From contig NZ_JAPDIA010000003.1 in assembly GCF_029525575.1 (NCBI RefSeq), positions 1,604,214 through 1,668,213 on the forward strand: a stretch of DNA of 64,000 nt. The letters run 5' to 3'. Positions 10,522-19,692 of this stretch are shown here, piece after piece. The notes beneath the pieces are model-generated. The model had not been told where the DNA came from. It searched no databases and worked only from the letters and a program-made list of their open reading frames with translations. A program made the translations under genes and the position numbers. Every line of letters begins with the position of its first letter. The first letter of the stretch is position 1. Origin of the DNA: Cohnella rhizosphaerae (GTDB taxonomy: Bacteria; Bacillota; Bacilli; Paenibacillales; Paenibacillaceae).

Positions 10522-11244
10522 ATGAGCGAAGCTTGCGAAGCCGTCTGGATGCGGCTGCCCGACGGGGAAGACGAATCCGAGTTGGCGCCGCTTCGGAAAC
10601 TGTTGTTCGACGAAGAAGAGCAAGCGGCCTATGCCCGATACCGCTTGTCGCGCAATCGCATCGAATACCTGGCGGGCAGGCTGCTTGTCAAAAATCGTCT
10701 GGCACGCATGCTCGGAATGCCGCCGAGCGCCATTCGCCTGATTAAAGCGAGCGGCGGCAAGCTCTACGCGGCGGCGGAACCGGAATTGGCGCAACGGCTG
10801 GGACTGTACTTCAATCTGACGCATGCAGACGGCTTGGCTGCGTGCGCGTTCGGCCGGGTCGACGCCCTCGGCATCGATGTCGCGCGCTGCGGGACCGAGC
10901 ATCTGGCCTTGACGGATCAGCTGTTTTTGCCGGAAGAGTCGGTTTACATTCGCGAAGCGCGGGACGAGCGGGAGTCGGCGGATCGGTTCGGCATGCTGTG
11001 GTCGCGCAAGGAGGCGGCGATGAAGGCCCGGGGAACCGGGCTGGCGCTTGCGCCGCTGGATTGCCCTGTGCCCGTCGGGACGGGGCTTGCGGAGGACTGG
11101 CATTATCGCTGGCATACGGCGCAAGTCGGCGACAGGCATTGGCTGACGGTCGCGGTCGGCCGCGCGGAGGACCGGGATTCGATCGTAACATTCGCAGAGA
11201 CGAGCTGGGCGGGGGAAGTGGGGGTGTTAAAAAGTTTCGCATAG
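10522..11244 (+). CDS. 4'-phosphopantetheinyl transferase (Sfp type)
   Basis: 240 aa. It transfers the phosphopantetheine arm from CoA to the Ser of carrier domains, converting apo NRPS to holo form. Family motifs: LGIDVAR (Mg-binding Asp, about residue 115) and, about 45 residues on, FGMLWSRKEAAMKARG (the W-S-x-KEA-x-x-K signature). The N-terminal half has RLLVKNRLARML, as in Sfp-like enzymes. The ATG follows AAGGAGGAGG at good spacing. Its proximity to the NRPS (6 kb) suggests it serves that synthetase's GGHS carrier domain. Confidence 0.92.
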   Translation: MSEACEAVWMRLPDGEDESELAPLRKLLFDEEEQAAYARYRLSRNRIEYLAGRLLVKNRLARMLGMPPSAIRLIKASGGKLYAAAEPELAQRLGLYFNLTHADGLAACAFGRVDALGIDVARCGTEHLALTDQLFLPEESVYIREARDERESADRFGMLWSRKEAAMKARGTGLALAPLDCPVPVGTGLAEDWHYRWHTAQVGDRHWLTVAVGRAEDRDSIVTFAETSWAGEVGVLKSFA

Positions 11245-11260
11245 AAATTCCGAATAAGAG

Positions 11261-11290
11261 TTGACAAAAAGAGCGAGGCCGCACTAATAT
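11261..11290 (+). promoter_or_regulatory. Sigma-A promoter upstream of the LacI/ABC operon
   Basis: TTGACA at 11261-11266, an 18-bp spacer and TAATAT at 11285-11290. It lies 30 bp before the first GGGAACGTTCCC operator, so a repressor bound there would block elongation or initiation. The long leader to the LacI gene (about 450 nt) is unexplained. Confidence 0.7.
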
Positions 11291-11319
11291 GAGTACATAA
11301 ATATTCGTTTTACTTTTTT

Positions 11320-11331
11320 GGGAACGTTCCC
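11320..11331. promoter_or_regulatory. LacI-family operator 1
   Basis: Perfect 12-bp palindrome GGGAACGTTCCC with the central CG typical of LacI-family sites. It is identical to three other copies in this locus and lies just downstream of a sigma-A promoter. Confidence 0.85.
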
Positions 11332-11491
11332 AGAAATGGCGGCATCCGTATCGGCACGTTTGGGGTCGGCGACACGGCGAGTCTTTCAGCTTGTGCGGGC
11401 AGCTTGCCGCGATTGATGCGGCATTCAGACGCGGCATTCCATGACGCGAGGTTCGGTCGGCACGAAGCCAAACGATCGTTTATGCTTGTTT

Positions 11492-11503
11492 GGGAACGTT
11501 CCC
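11492..11503. promoter_or_regulatory. LacI-family operator 2
   Basis: Second perfect GGGAACGTTCCC, about 172 bp after operator 1, flanked by T-rich and TTTAG sequence. The spacing could allow looping. Confidence 0.85.
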
Positions 11504-11692
11504 GTTTTAGCGATTAGAAGAAAGCGCTTCATAACGGAGCGGAAAATTGCCGCCATCAGGGCGTCTGTCATGCGTGCGGTATAAGCTCTTGACGGACTTG
11601 ACGAACCTGCCCGCCATGCACGAACCGTCTAACGAGAAATCGAGATAGCCATCGCTTCGCGGATCTGATAATCTCATGTTATCGTTTCTTTT

Positions 11693-11704
11693 GGGAACGT
11701 TCCC
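11693..11704. promoter_or_regulatory. LacI-family operator 3
   Basis: Third perfect GGGAACGTTCCC, 201 bp after operator 2 and 41 bp before the regulator's start codon, consistent with autoregulation. Confidence 0.85.
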
Positions 11705-11745
11705 GAAATTGCTCGGGAATTACTTTACGGAAAGCGGGACGAATC

Positions 11746-12763
11746 ATGGGACCTACCATTCACGACGTAGCGAGGCTGGCGAACACCTCCAAAAGCACGG
11801 TATCGCGTTATCTTAACGGACAGAAGGTCAAGCGCGCCACCCAGGAGGCGTTGGACCGGGCGATCGAGGAGCTTAACTTCCATCGCAACGCCAATGCCCG
11901 CAGGCTGGTCATGGATAAGACCAACACGATCGGCGTCGTCGTCGACAATATCTCGAACGTGTTCTACTCCGGCATTATCCGCGGCATCGAGATCGTCGCG
12001 GGACGCAGAGGCTTCAACTGCATCTTCTACAGCTGGACGTCCAACTACGGCAGCGAGCGCGAGTTCTTGTCGCTTCTATACGAGGGACAGGTCGACGGGC
12101 TGATCCTCGTCAGCTTCCAGAAGCGGACCGAGGAAGACTTGGCCGAATTCAGGGACTCGGCGTATCCCATCGCCCTCGTCGGCGATCACGGCGAGCTGGA
12201 AGGGCTCTTGTCGGTGGACGTCGACAACGCTGCAGGCCTGGAAGAGATCGTGAGCTATCTGCACGGCCTTGGCCACCGGGAGATCGCCTACATCGCGGGT
12301 CCGCCGCACGCCGGGGCGAGCAAGTATCGGCTCAAGGGCTTCCGCCAATCGATGGAGGCGCTCGGCCTGACGGAGAACCCTGCCTGGATCGCGGAGTCGG
12401 ACTGGAGCAACCAGGGGGGCTACGAAGCGATGCGCAAGCTGCTCAAGGTCGGCGGCTTCACGGCCGTCGTCGCCTCGAACGACGAGACGGCGATCGGCGC
12501 GCTCCGGGCGATCCAGGAGCAGGGACTGAGCGTACCGTCGCGGCTCTCGCTGGTCGGCTTCGACGATATCTCGATCTCGGAGTGGGTGTTCCCTTCGCTC
12601 ACGACGGTGCGGCAGCCGTTCCAGGAGATCGGCATGCTGGCGGCCGAGGGATTATTCCGTCGAATCGAGGGGGGAATATGAAAATGTCGACAGCCGCTCT
12701 TACAGCTTGCTGAAGCCTCATCTGATCGTCCGCGATTCTTGCGACAGACCGACTTCCATCTGA
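11746..12763 (+). CDS. LacI-family transcriptional regulator, frameshifted near the 3' end
   Basis: Corrected length about 338 aa. N-terminal helix-turn-helix and hinge (TIHDVARLANTSKSTVSRYL, NANARRLV), then a periplasmic-binding-protein-like effector domain (TIGVVVDNISNVFYSGI ... SNDETAIGALRAIQEQG ... LVGFDDISISEW). The frame ends early at 12681 because of G6 at 12669-12674; removing one G continues the protein through LLKPHLIVRDSC, the usual LacI-family C-terminus, to TGA 12761-12763. Three identical operators upstream and one before the amidohydrolase gene make it the likely regulator of the following ABC importer and hydrolase genes. The effector is probably a sugar or derivative; its identity is unknown. 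Confidence 0.92.
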
Positions 12764-12784
12764 CTTAAAAGAGGGTTGATGCGC

Positions 12785-13657
12785 ATGAACACGAAAATCA
12801 ACAAGTCCTTCTACGGTTACATTTTCATCGCGCCGTTTTTTATCGGATTTCTGCTGGTCGGCCTGGCGCCGATCCTGTACACCTTCTACCTCAGCCTGAC
12901 CAAGTGGGACGGCTTCAGCGATCCCGTATACGTCGGCGCCGCCAACTATACCCGGCTCGTTCACGACAGCTTCTTCTTTCAGACGATCGGCACCACGCTG
13001 GTCATATGGATCATGTCGATCGTCCCGCAAATCCTGCTCGCCCTGGGGCTCGCCCTCATCCTGAACGAGCGGTTCATCCGGGGCAAGCACTTTTTCAGAG
13101 CCGTATTCTACTTTCCGCACATCGTAACCCCGGTCACCCTCGGCGTCCTGTTCAGCCTCATGTTCGACTGGCAGACGGGCAGCATCAACAAAGTGCTCAT
13201 GAACATCGGTCTCGTCGACGACCCGGTCAACTGGTTCAACAACCCGTGGTGGTCGAGGATCATCGTCGCGGGCGTCATCTGCTGGCAATACTTCGGCTTT
13301 AACCTCATCATCTTCATCGCCGGGCTTCAGGGCATCTCCAAAGAAGTTTACGAAGCGGCCGAAGTGGACGGGGCGACCAAACCCGTCATCATTCGCCGAA
13401 TCATACTGCCGCTGCTTCGCCCGGTCATGCTGTTCACCTTCATCACTTCGGTTATCGGCGGCTTGCAGCTGTTCGACGCGCCGCTCATGCTCGGAGACGG
13501 GCCGGGCAACGCGACGCGCACGATGATCATGTACCTGTATGAGACCGCATTCAAGAACTTCGACTACAGTTACGGCTCGGCCGTCGCCTACGGCATCTTC
13601 GTGGTCGTCATGTTCTTCACCGCGTTAACTACGCTCGCCACGAGAACGAAGGAATAG
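12785..13657 (+). CDS. Carbohydrate ABC transporter permease (MalF/UgpA-like)
   Basis: About 290 aa with six predicted membrane segments, the first in YIFIAPFFIGFLLVGLAPIL. The cytoplasmic EAA loop that contacts the ATPase is visible (EAAEVDGATKPVIIRRIILPLL). ATG 12785 is preferred over nearby in-frame starts because GAGGG lies 9 nt upstream. With the next gene it forms the membrane channel of a CUT1-type importer; no ATPase gene is present here, so a shared MsmX-type ATPase is likely, as in other Bacillales. It is co-transcribed with the second permease 15 bp downstream. Confidence 0.92.
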   Translation: MNTKINKSFYGYIFIAPFFIGFLLVGLAPILYTFYLSLTKWDGFSDPVYVGAANYTRLVHDSFFFQTIGTTLVIWIMSIVPQILLALGLALILNERFIRGKHFFRAVFYFPHIVTPVTLGVLFSLMFDWQTGSINKVLMNIGLVDDPVNWFNNPWWSRIIVAGVICWQYFGFNLIIFIAGLQGISKEVYEAAEVDGATKPVIIRRIILPLLRPVMLFTFITSVIGGLQLFDAPLMLGDGPGNATRTMIMYLYETAFKNFDYSYGSAVAYGIFVVVMFFTALTTLATRTKE

Positions 13658-13671
13658 GAGGCGTCTCGCCT

Positions 13672-14499
13672 ATGAGATCCGGATATACCCACACCAAAGC
13701 CGTGCTGTATCTCTTGCTGGCAGCCGTCGCGTTCATTTGTCTCGTTCCCTTTTACAGCATGCTGATCACGTCGACCCATGCGAACGCCGAGATCGCGAGC
13801 AAGCTGCTGCTGTGGCCCGGCACGGAGCTTGCCAACAATTACGACCGGCTCGTAGGCTCCGTCAACATCTGGCGCGGCTTCGCGAACACCGTGTTCGTCT
13901 CGGTGACGGCGACGATCCTGAACGTCTACTTCGCGGCGCTGGCGGGCTTCGGCTTTTCCAAGTACCGCTTCCGCTACCGGAACTTTTTGTTTCTGTTCGT
14001 GCTCGGCACGATGATGATCCCGGGTCAACTCGGCATCATCGGTTTCTATAAAGTCATGAGCATGCTTCAGCTTACCGACACCTACTGGCCGCTGCTGCTT
14101 CAATCGCTGTACAACGCGTTCGGCATCTTCCTGATGCGCCAATTCGCGGACGCTTCGATCCCCGACGAGATCATCGAGTCCGGACGGATCGACGGCTGCG
14201 GAGAATGGCGGATCTTCCATCGGATCGTGCTCCCGCTCATGGGGCCGGCCATCGCGACGCTCGCGATCTTCTCCTTCATCGGCAAGTGGAACGACTTCCT
14301 GACCCCGATGATCATCCTGTTCGACAACGACAAGCAGACGCTTCCCGTCATGATCGCCAGCGTCAAGTCGGCGTTCTCCTCCGACTTCGGCGCCCAGTAT
14401 GTCGGCATCGCCATCTCCGTCATCCCGCTGCTCGTGTTTTTCGCCTTCATGTCGAAGCAGATCATCAGCGGCGTAGCGGCAGGCGCGGTCAAGGGCTGA
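13672..14499 (+). CDS. Carbohydrate ABC transporter permease (MalG/UgpE-like)
   Basis: 275 aa, six membrane segments; the first is AVLYLLLAAVAFICLVPFYS. The EAA-type loop appears as ESGRIDGCGEWRIFHRIVLP, with Ser replacing the first Ala position. The start follows AGGAGG, which overlaps the stop of the previous permease gene. It partners that permease in a CUT1 sugar importer; the binding protein gene follows after about 155 bp. Confidence 0.92.
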   Translation: MRSGYTHTKAVLYLLLAAVAFICLVPFYSMLITSTHANAEIASKLLLWPGTELANNYDRLVGSVNIWRGFANTVFVSVTATILNVYFAALAGFGFSKYRFRYRNFLFLFVLGTMMIPGQLGIIGFYKVMSMLQLTDTYWPLLLQSLYNAFGIFLMRQFADASIPDEIIESGRIDGCGEWRIFHRIVLPLMGPAIATLAIFSFIGKWNDFLTPMIILFDNDKQTLPVMIASVKSAFSSDFGAQYVGIAISVIPLLVFFAFMSKQIISGVAAGAVKG

Positions 14500-14655
14500 T
14501 CCGGGCATGCACGCACGAACGGCAATGACACTCCGCGAAAGAGGTGATGCGGGTCCCGTCGGACTGAAGAAGTTGTGAAAGCGCAGTCAACCGCAACGAA
14601 CCCGTTTTACGGCTAGCTCAGGTTTCCCACTAAACGATCTAAAGGGGCGATTGCT

Positions 14656-16020
14656 TTGAAAAGAAAATCATGGCTTCCCGTATCGCTGGCGCTCATCCTT
14701 ATCCTGACGCTGCTGTCCGCTTGCGGCGGCAACAACGGCAATAACAACGCTTCCCCGTCGTCTTCCGCATCGGCGTCTCCGTCGGCTTCGGAGCCGGCAT
14801 CCCCTTCCGCATCGGCCTCGCCATCGGCGTCCGAGTCGGCTGCGCCGAGCGCGCTGTCGGGCAAGCTCGTCATCTGGACGTTTTTCGACCAGGTGAAGGA
14901 CATGGCGGCGAAATTTATGGAAAAGAACCCGGGCGTGCAGGTTGAAGTCAAGATGTTCCCGGGCGACCAATATCAGACGAAGCTGCTGACGGCGTTGCAG
15001 AGCGGCAAGGATCTGCCGGATATCTTCGACCTGGAGCGCGGCTATATCGGCAAGTTCATCGACTCCAAGTACCTGGCCGACCTGTCCGCGATGGGCGCGG
15101 AAGATCTCGTCAAGGACTATGTCCCTTACGTGCAAGGACTCGGGCGTTCCTCCGACGGCAAGCTGAAGGCGATCTCCGACCACTCCTCCCCGGGCGGCTT
15201 CTGGTACCTGAAGGAGACGGCGAAACAATATCTCGGCACGGACGACGCGGCCCAAATCGGCGCGATGGTGAGCGACTGGGATAAGCTCGTCGAGACCGGC
15301 AAAAAGGTGTATGAGCAAAGCGGCGGCAAAGTCCATCTGATCGAAAGCGCGAACGATCTGTTCGACATTATGGCATACAACACGGAAGCATGGGTCAAGG
15401 ACGGCGCGCTCAACATCGATCCGAAGTGGAAAGACACCTATGCCGTTCAGCAAAAAATCCGCGAAAACAACGTCGACGCCAAGCTGGACTTCATGTCGGC
15501 CGGTTGGGGCACGGCGCTTAACAGCGGCACGGTCGTGCTGACTTCGATGCCCGCATGGGCCGGCTTCATGATCGACAACAAGGACGACAAGGCCGTCGGC
15601 AAGTTCGGCGTCGCTTCTACGCCGCTCGGCTTCTACACCGGCGGCACGTACCGCGGCATCTACGACAAGTCGCCCAACAAAGAGCTGGCTTACGAATTCG
15701 TCAAGTATATCGCAAGCTCCGAATGGCAGACGTACAACCTCGGCAAGACGGGCAACATGCCGGGCCTCGCTACGGTGTATCAGGACAACATGGATTCGTT
15801 CAAGTCGACGTTCTTCGGCGACCAGAACATCCTTAAGCCTTACTACGACACCGTCATGAAGCTTCCCGCGCTGTCCGCAGACAAGTACGGCGAAGAAATC
15901 CTGAGCCTGTGGCGCAAGACGGCCGGCCAGGGCATCACGAACAAGACCGATTACGACAAGGTTGTCGCGAGCTTCAAGAAGGAAGTCAAAAACGCCTTCC
16001 CCGAAATAAAAGTCGACTAA
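14656..16020 (+). CDS. Extracellular solute-binding lipoprotein of the CUT1 importer
   Basis: 454 aa from TTG 14656 (AAAGGGG 8 nt upstream). The signal peptide ends in a lipobox (LTLLSACGG), so the mature protein is lipid-anchored outside the membrane. A Ser/Ala/Pro-rich linker (about 25-70, SPSASAS repeats) separates the anchor from the family-1 binding domain (KLVIWTFFDQVKDMAAKF ... DIFDLERGY ... GTYRGIYDKSPNKELAYEF). It delivers an oligosaccharide to the two permeases upstream. The ligand cannot be read from the sequence; neighbouring alpha-mannosidase and alpha-galactosidase-like genes suggest a hetero-oligosaccharide. Confidence 0.93.
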   Translation: MKRKSWLPVSLALILILTLLSACGGNNGNNNASPSSSASASPSASEPASPSASASPSASESAAPSALSGKLVIWTFFDQVKDMAAKFMEKNPGVQVEVKMFPGDQYQTKLLTALQSGKDLPDIFDLERGYIGKFIDSKYLADLSAMGAEDLVKDYVPYVQGLGRSSDGKLKAISDHSSPGGFWYLKETAKQYLGTDDAAQIGAMVSDWDKLVETGKKVYEQSGGKVHLIESANDLFDIMAYNTEAWVKDGALNIDPKWKDTYAVQQKIRENNVDAKLDFMSAGWGTALNSGTVVLTSMPAWAGFMIDNKDDKAVGKFGVASTPLGFYTGGTYRGIYDKSPNKELAYEFVKYIASSEWQTYNLGKTGNMPGLATVYQDNMDSFKSTFFGDQNILKPYYDTVMKLPALSADKYGEEILSLWRKTAGQGITNKTDYDKVVASFKKEVKNAFPEIKVD

Positions 16021-16140
16021 GACAGCATTCGAAGGAGCGGCAGCGGCAGGGACCGGCTGATCGCCGCGGGCTGCGGAATCGAGAGGCAATTCTCGGCATC
16101 GCGCGGCAACTTGCGGCAACATGCGGCACCGGAGTTAAGC

Positions 16141-16152
16141 GGGAACGTTCCC
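16141..16152. promoter_or_regulatory. LacI-family operator 4
   Basis: Fourth perfect GGGAACGTTCCC, 68 bp before the amidohydrolase start, extending the regulon to that gene and probably the genes after it. Confidence 0.82.
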
Positions 16153-16219
16153 GTTTGCCTCCGGTCCGACGCCGGCCGGCCCTTGCGCCGCACGGGCTAG
16201 CGGAAGGAGAGACAAAGAG

Positions 16220-17479
16220 ATGCAAACCATACACGATCACATCCGGCAGCTCCGCATTATCGACGCGCACGAACATCTGGCGACGCCCGAGATTCGCCGC
16301 AGAGAGAATCACGACCTATTCTCGCTTCTGCATTATTTGGAATCGGACCTCATCACGGCCGGCATGAAGCGCGGCGCGCTCGACCGGCGTCTGGGCCTGT
16401 CGAACGAAGAACGGACTTCGATCTTTTTGAAGTACTGGCAACGCACGTCCAATACGACCTATGCCCGCATGTTCAAGCAGGCGATGGAGGAGCTTCACGG
16501 CCTTCGCGAATGGAACGCGGAAGGCATTCTGCAAGCCAATGCGAGCGTGCTCGCGGCCAGCGCCAACCCGAGCTGGTACGACGACGTGCTTGGCGAGCGG
16601 TCGGGCATCGACCTGGCTTTCACGCTTATCCAGACGACGGATTTGGGCTACGACCGGTTCAGGCCCATTATGTTTCTCGATTTTACTTTCCGATTGAATA
16701 CGACGGAGGACCTCCTTGCCGTCTGGCGGGCGATGGACAAGGACGCGATCGCGCGTTCGTTCGGCGCCTACCTGGACGCGACGGACGGCCTGCTGCAACG
16801 ATACAAGCAAGAAGGCATGGTCGCCACCAAGCTGGGCCACGCCTACTGGAGGACGCTGGCCTGCGGCGATCCGTCGCGGGACGACGCGGAGCGGCTTTAC
16901 GACCGGCTGCTCGGCGGGGCGACGATGACGGAGAGCGAGCTGCGGCCGCTGCAGGATTATATCATCCGGCACGTCATCGAGCGGTCGACCGCGATCGACC
17001 TTCCCGTACAGATCCATACCGGCCACCACGAGACCAGCGTTTCCGGCGACGGCAACATCATCGGGCGCTCCAACGCCGAACATCTCGTGCCGCTGCTGCT
17101 CGCCTACCCGGATGCGCGCTTCGTGCTGCTGCATGTCGGTTTTCCCTATCATCAAGTGTATCTCAGCATGGTCAAAAATTTCCCGAACGCCTATATGGAC
17201 TTCACGTGGGTCTACATCATCACGCCGACGGCCGCCAAGCAGACGCTGCATCAGGCGATCGAGATGGTGCCGGCGAACAAGATCCAGGGCTTCGGCGGGG
17301 ACTACAATCATATCGAAGGCACCTATTCGCACCTGAAGCTGGCGCGGCGCATCGTCGCCGAGACGCTCAGCGAGAAGGTGGAAGCGGGAGCGCTCGGCGA
17401 GGCCGAGGCGATCGACTTCGCGAATCGCATCTTCCGCGGCAACATCATCGAGCTGTACGGATTGGAAGGGATGAGTTAA
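16220..17479 (+). CDS. Amidohydrolase-superfamily protein (amidohydrolase 2 / uronate-isomerase-like)
   Basis: 419 aa. A metal-dependent TIM-barrel hydrolase or isomerase: IDAHEHL near the N-terminus supplies the HxH pair on strand 1, VQIHTGHHE and LLHVGFPYH supply later His ligands, and GFGGDYNHIEG the Asp on strand 8. It is longer than most amidohydrolase-2 proteins and has an N-terminal helical insertion as in uronate isomerases. AAGGAGAG precedes the ATG. An upstream LacI-type operator ties it to the sugar importer. The substrate is unknown; a sugar acid or lactone is plausible. Confidence 0.8.
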   Translation: MQTIHDHIRQLRIIDAHEHLATPEIRRRENHDLFSLLHYLESDLITAGMKRGALDRRLGLSNEERTSIFLKYWQRTSNTTYARMFKQAMEELHGLREWNAEGILQANASVLAASANPSWYDDVLGERSGIDLAFTLIQTTDLGYDRFRPIMFLDFTFRLNTTEDLLAVWRAMDKDAIARSFGAYLDATDGLLQRYKQEGMVATKLGHAYWRTLACGDPSRDDAERLYDRLLGGATMTESELRPLQDYIIRHVIERSTAIDLPVQIHTGHHETSVSGDGNIIGRSNAEHLVPLLLAYPDARFVLLHVGFPYHQVYLSMVKNFPNAYMDFTWVYIITPTAAKQTLHQAIEMVPANKIQGFGGDYNHIEGTYSHLKLARRIVAETLSEKVEAGALGEAEAIDFANRIFRGNIIELYGLEGMS

Positions 17480-17599
17480 CAAAGCTATTTCGCTTAAGTG
17501 CGAGTATAAAGGCAAGATGCGGACGCTGGCAAAGTTTTCGCAGTAGGCTTGCAAAGAACGTGACCTCGCAAAATTTTCTGCCTCTATAGCGCCATGTGG

Positions 17600-17835
17600 A
17601 TCGTGTCGCGGAGCTTTAGAGTAACTTTTTGCCTTTACAGTAGCATGTAGGCCGGTTCGTGAGCGTGTAGAGTAACTTTTTTTCTTTACAGCGTCGTTTA
17701 GACCGGTTTGTGGAGCTGCAGAGTAACTTTTTGCCTTTACAGTACCATTTAGACCGATTTGCGGAGATGTAGAGTAACTTTTTGCCTTTACAGCGCCGTT
17801 TAGACCGGTTTGCGAAGCTGTAAAGTAACTTTTTA
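17600..17835. repeat. Tandem array C, GTAACTTTTTGCCTTTAC core, 51-bp period
   Basis: Four clear 51-bp units (AGAGTAACTTTTTGCCTTTACAG followed by a TTTAGACCGGTTTG-type spacer) and a partial fifth at 17830. Degenerate relatives (GCAAAGTTTTCGC, CGCAAAATTTTCTGCC) occupy 17500-17590. The core has only a weak GTAA/TTAC symmetry. It occupies the whole gap between the amidohydrolase and kinase genes; no gene is seen in it. Confidence 0.85.
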
Positions 17836-17888
17836 AATGAGGTGCCGGCGAGAGTGCGTGGTTGAAGGTGGCGGGGAGGAGGCGTGTC

Positions 17889-19692
17889 ATGCGCGAAAAT
17901 AAAGGGAACGCCGCGCAAACGGCGGAAACGGCCGGAAGAAGGTATGCGCTAGGCCTCGATATCGGCACGACCTCGCTCTGCGCGACGGCGGTCGATATAC
18001 GCGACGGGACCGTCGTACGGACGCTCGTTCGGCCGAACCTCGCCGCGATCCCCGGCGAGGCGACGGACGAGCGGCTCCAGGATCCGGATCGAATCGTGGA
18101 CGAGCTGCGCGCGATGCTCGAAGAATGGCGGGATCTGCTGCCGGGGACGGCGGCGATCGGCATCTCGGCGCAGATGCACGGCATCCTTTATGTCGACGGT
18201 CGCGGCAGGGCCGTCAGTCCGCTGTATACGTGGCAGGACGGACGAGGCGATCGGCCGGCGGCCAACGCGGAGACCGAGGCAGCCGAAAATGGCGCCGCAC
18301 CTACGGGGCGGAAGGCCGCAGGCGGGAAACCGGGCGCCGTCGCGACGAAGAGCGGGCAAGCGGCTTCGGATGCGAAGGGAAGCGGACCGGATGCGAAGGA
18401 AAGCGGTCCGGGTGCCAAGGAAAGCGGTCCGGGGGCGAATGAAAGCGGATCGGGCCCCGAAGAAAGCGGACCGGGGGCGAAGGAAAGCGGACCGGGCGTT
18501 AAGCGGGCACAGGCGGCCGCGGACTCCGGCGGGGCGACCTACCGCGAGCAGTTGGAGGCGCTCAGCGGCTATTCCGTTCCGTCAGGCTACGGACTGCTGA
18601 CGCACGACGTGCTGCGCCGGACCGGCGCGGTGCCCGCGGCGGCCGCCAAGCTGTGCACCGTCGGCGACTACGCCGCGATGCGTCTCGCGGGCCGGGCATT
18701 GCCGCTCATCGACGCCACGCAGGCGGCGGGCCTCGGTCTGTTCGACCTGCGAAGCCGGTCGTTCGATGCGGCCGCGGCGGCCCGCGCCGGCATCGACGCT
18801 TCGCTGCTGCCCGAGCTTGCCGGGGCGGCCGGCGCCCGGGCGGGTGCAAGGGAGGGCGCGGATCCAGCTTGCAAAGCGCCGGACCGCGACTTTGCGCTCG
18901 CGGCACGGGATGGCGCCATTGCCGGAAGGACGGCGGACGGCATCCCGGTCGCCGTCGCCATCGGCGATAACCAGGCGAGCTACCTCGGCACCGTGCCGGC
19001 GCTCGCGGGGGAGCCTGCTTCTTAATATAGGAACGGGCGCGCAGCTGTCGCTTTACACGGCGGAGCGGATCGAGCCGACCGGCGGACTGGAGCTGCGGCC
19101 GTTTCCGGACGGCGGCTGGCTGCTGTCCGGCGCGTCGCTCGGCGGCGGCAAAACGTACGCGCTGCTCGCCGCCTTCTACCGCGAGATAGCGGAGGCGCTC
19201 GGCGGGGGCGCGGGCAGCGTGCCGAGCGATCGCTTGTACGACGCGATGAATCGCTGGGCGCTGGCGGCGCTTGACGAGGGGCGGCCGCTGCCGCGCGTCG
19301 ACGCCGCGTTTTTCGGGACGCGCGCCGAACCGGCGCGTACGGGCGAGATCGCGTCGCTGACCCCGGCGACGTTAACGCCCCAGGCGCTCACCGCGGGCCT
19401 GCTGGCTGGCGTCGCGGACGAGCTCGCCGCGTTCGCCGCGCAGCTGCCGGCGGAGCTGCTCGCGGGCGTCCGCCGCCGGGTCGGCGCGGGCAACGGCCTT
19501 CGCCGCAATCCGGCGCTGCGCCGGCTGCTGGAGGAACGGATCGGCGCACAGCTGGAGCTCGCGGGAGCGCGGGAGGAAGCTGCCTTTGGCGCGGCCGTGC
19601 ATGCCGCGGTATGCGCGGGCATTTTCGCAGACTATGACGAGGCGCTGGACCGAATGGGCCGCGCCCGCCTGACGGAAGGGGATATCGTTTAA
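17889..19692 (+). CDS. FGGY carbohydrate kinase, sedoheptulokinase-like, with a low-complexity insert, frameshifted
   Basis: Corrected length about 600 aa. N-terminal ATPase motif LGLDIGTTSLCATAVD; GISAQMHGILY and YTWQDGR resemble sedoheptulokinases more than xylulokinases; SVPSGYGLLTHDVL, GDYAAMRLAG and DNQASYLG follow; the second half carries LLNIGTGAQLS and RVGAGNGLRRNP. Between about residues 130 and 210 lies a hydrophilic insert with repeated KESGPGA-type units not expected in the fold. One extra G in the G5 at 19007-19011 breaks the frame. ATG 17889 has GGGAGGAGG upstream. The next gene starts directly after its stop. Likely product: a seven-carbon or related ketose phosphate; the substrate is an inference from motifs. 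Confidence 0.8.
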
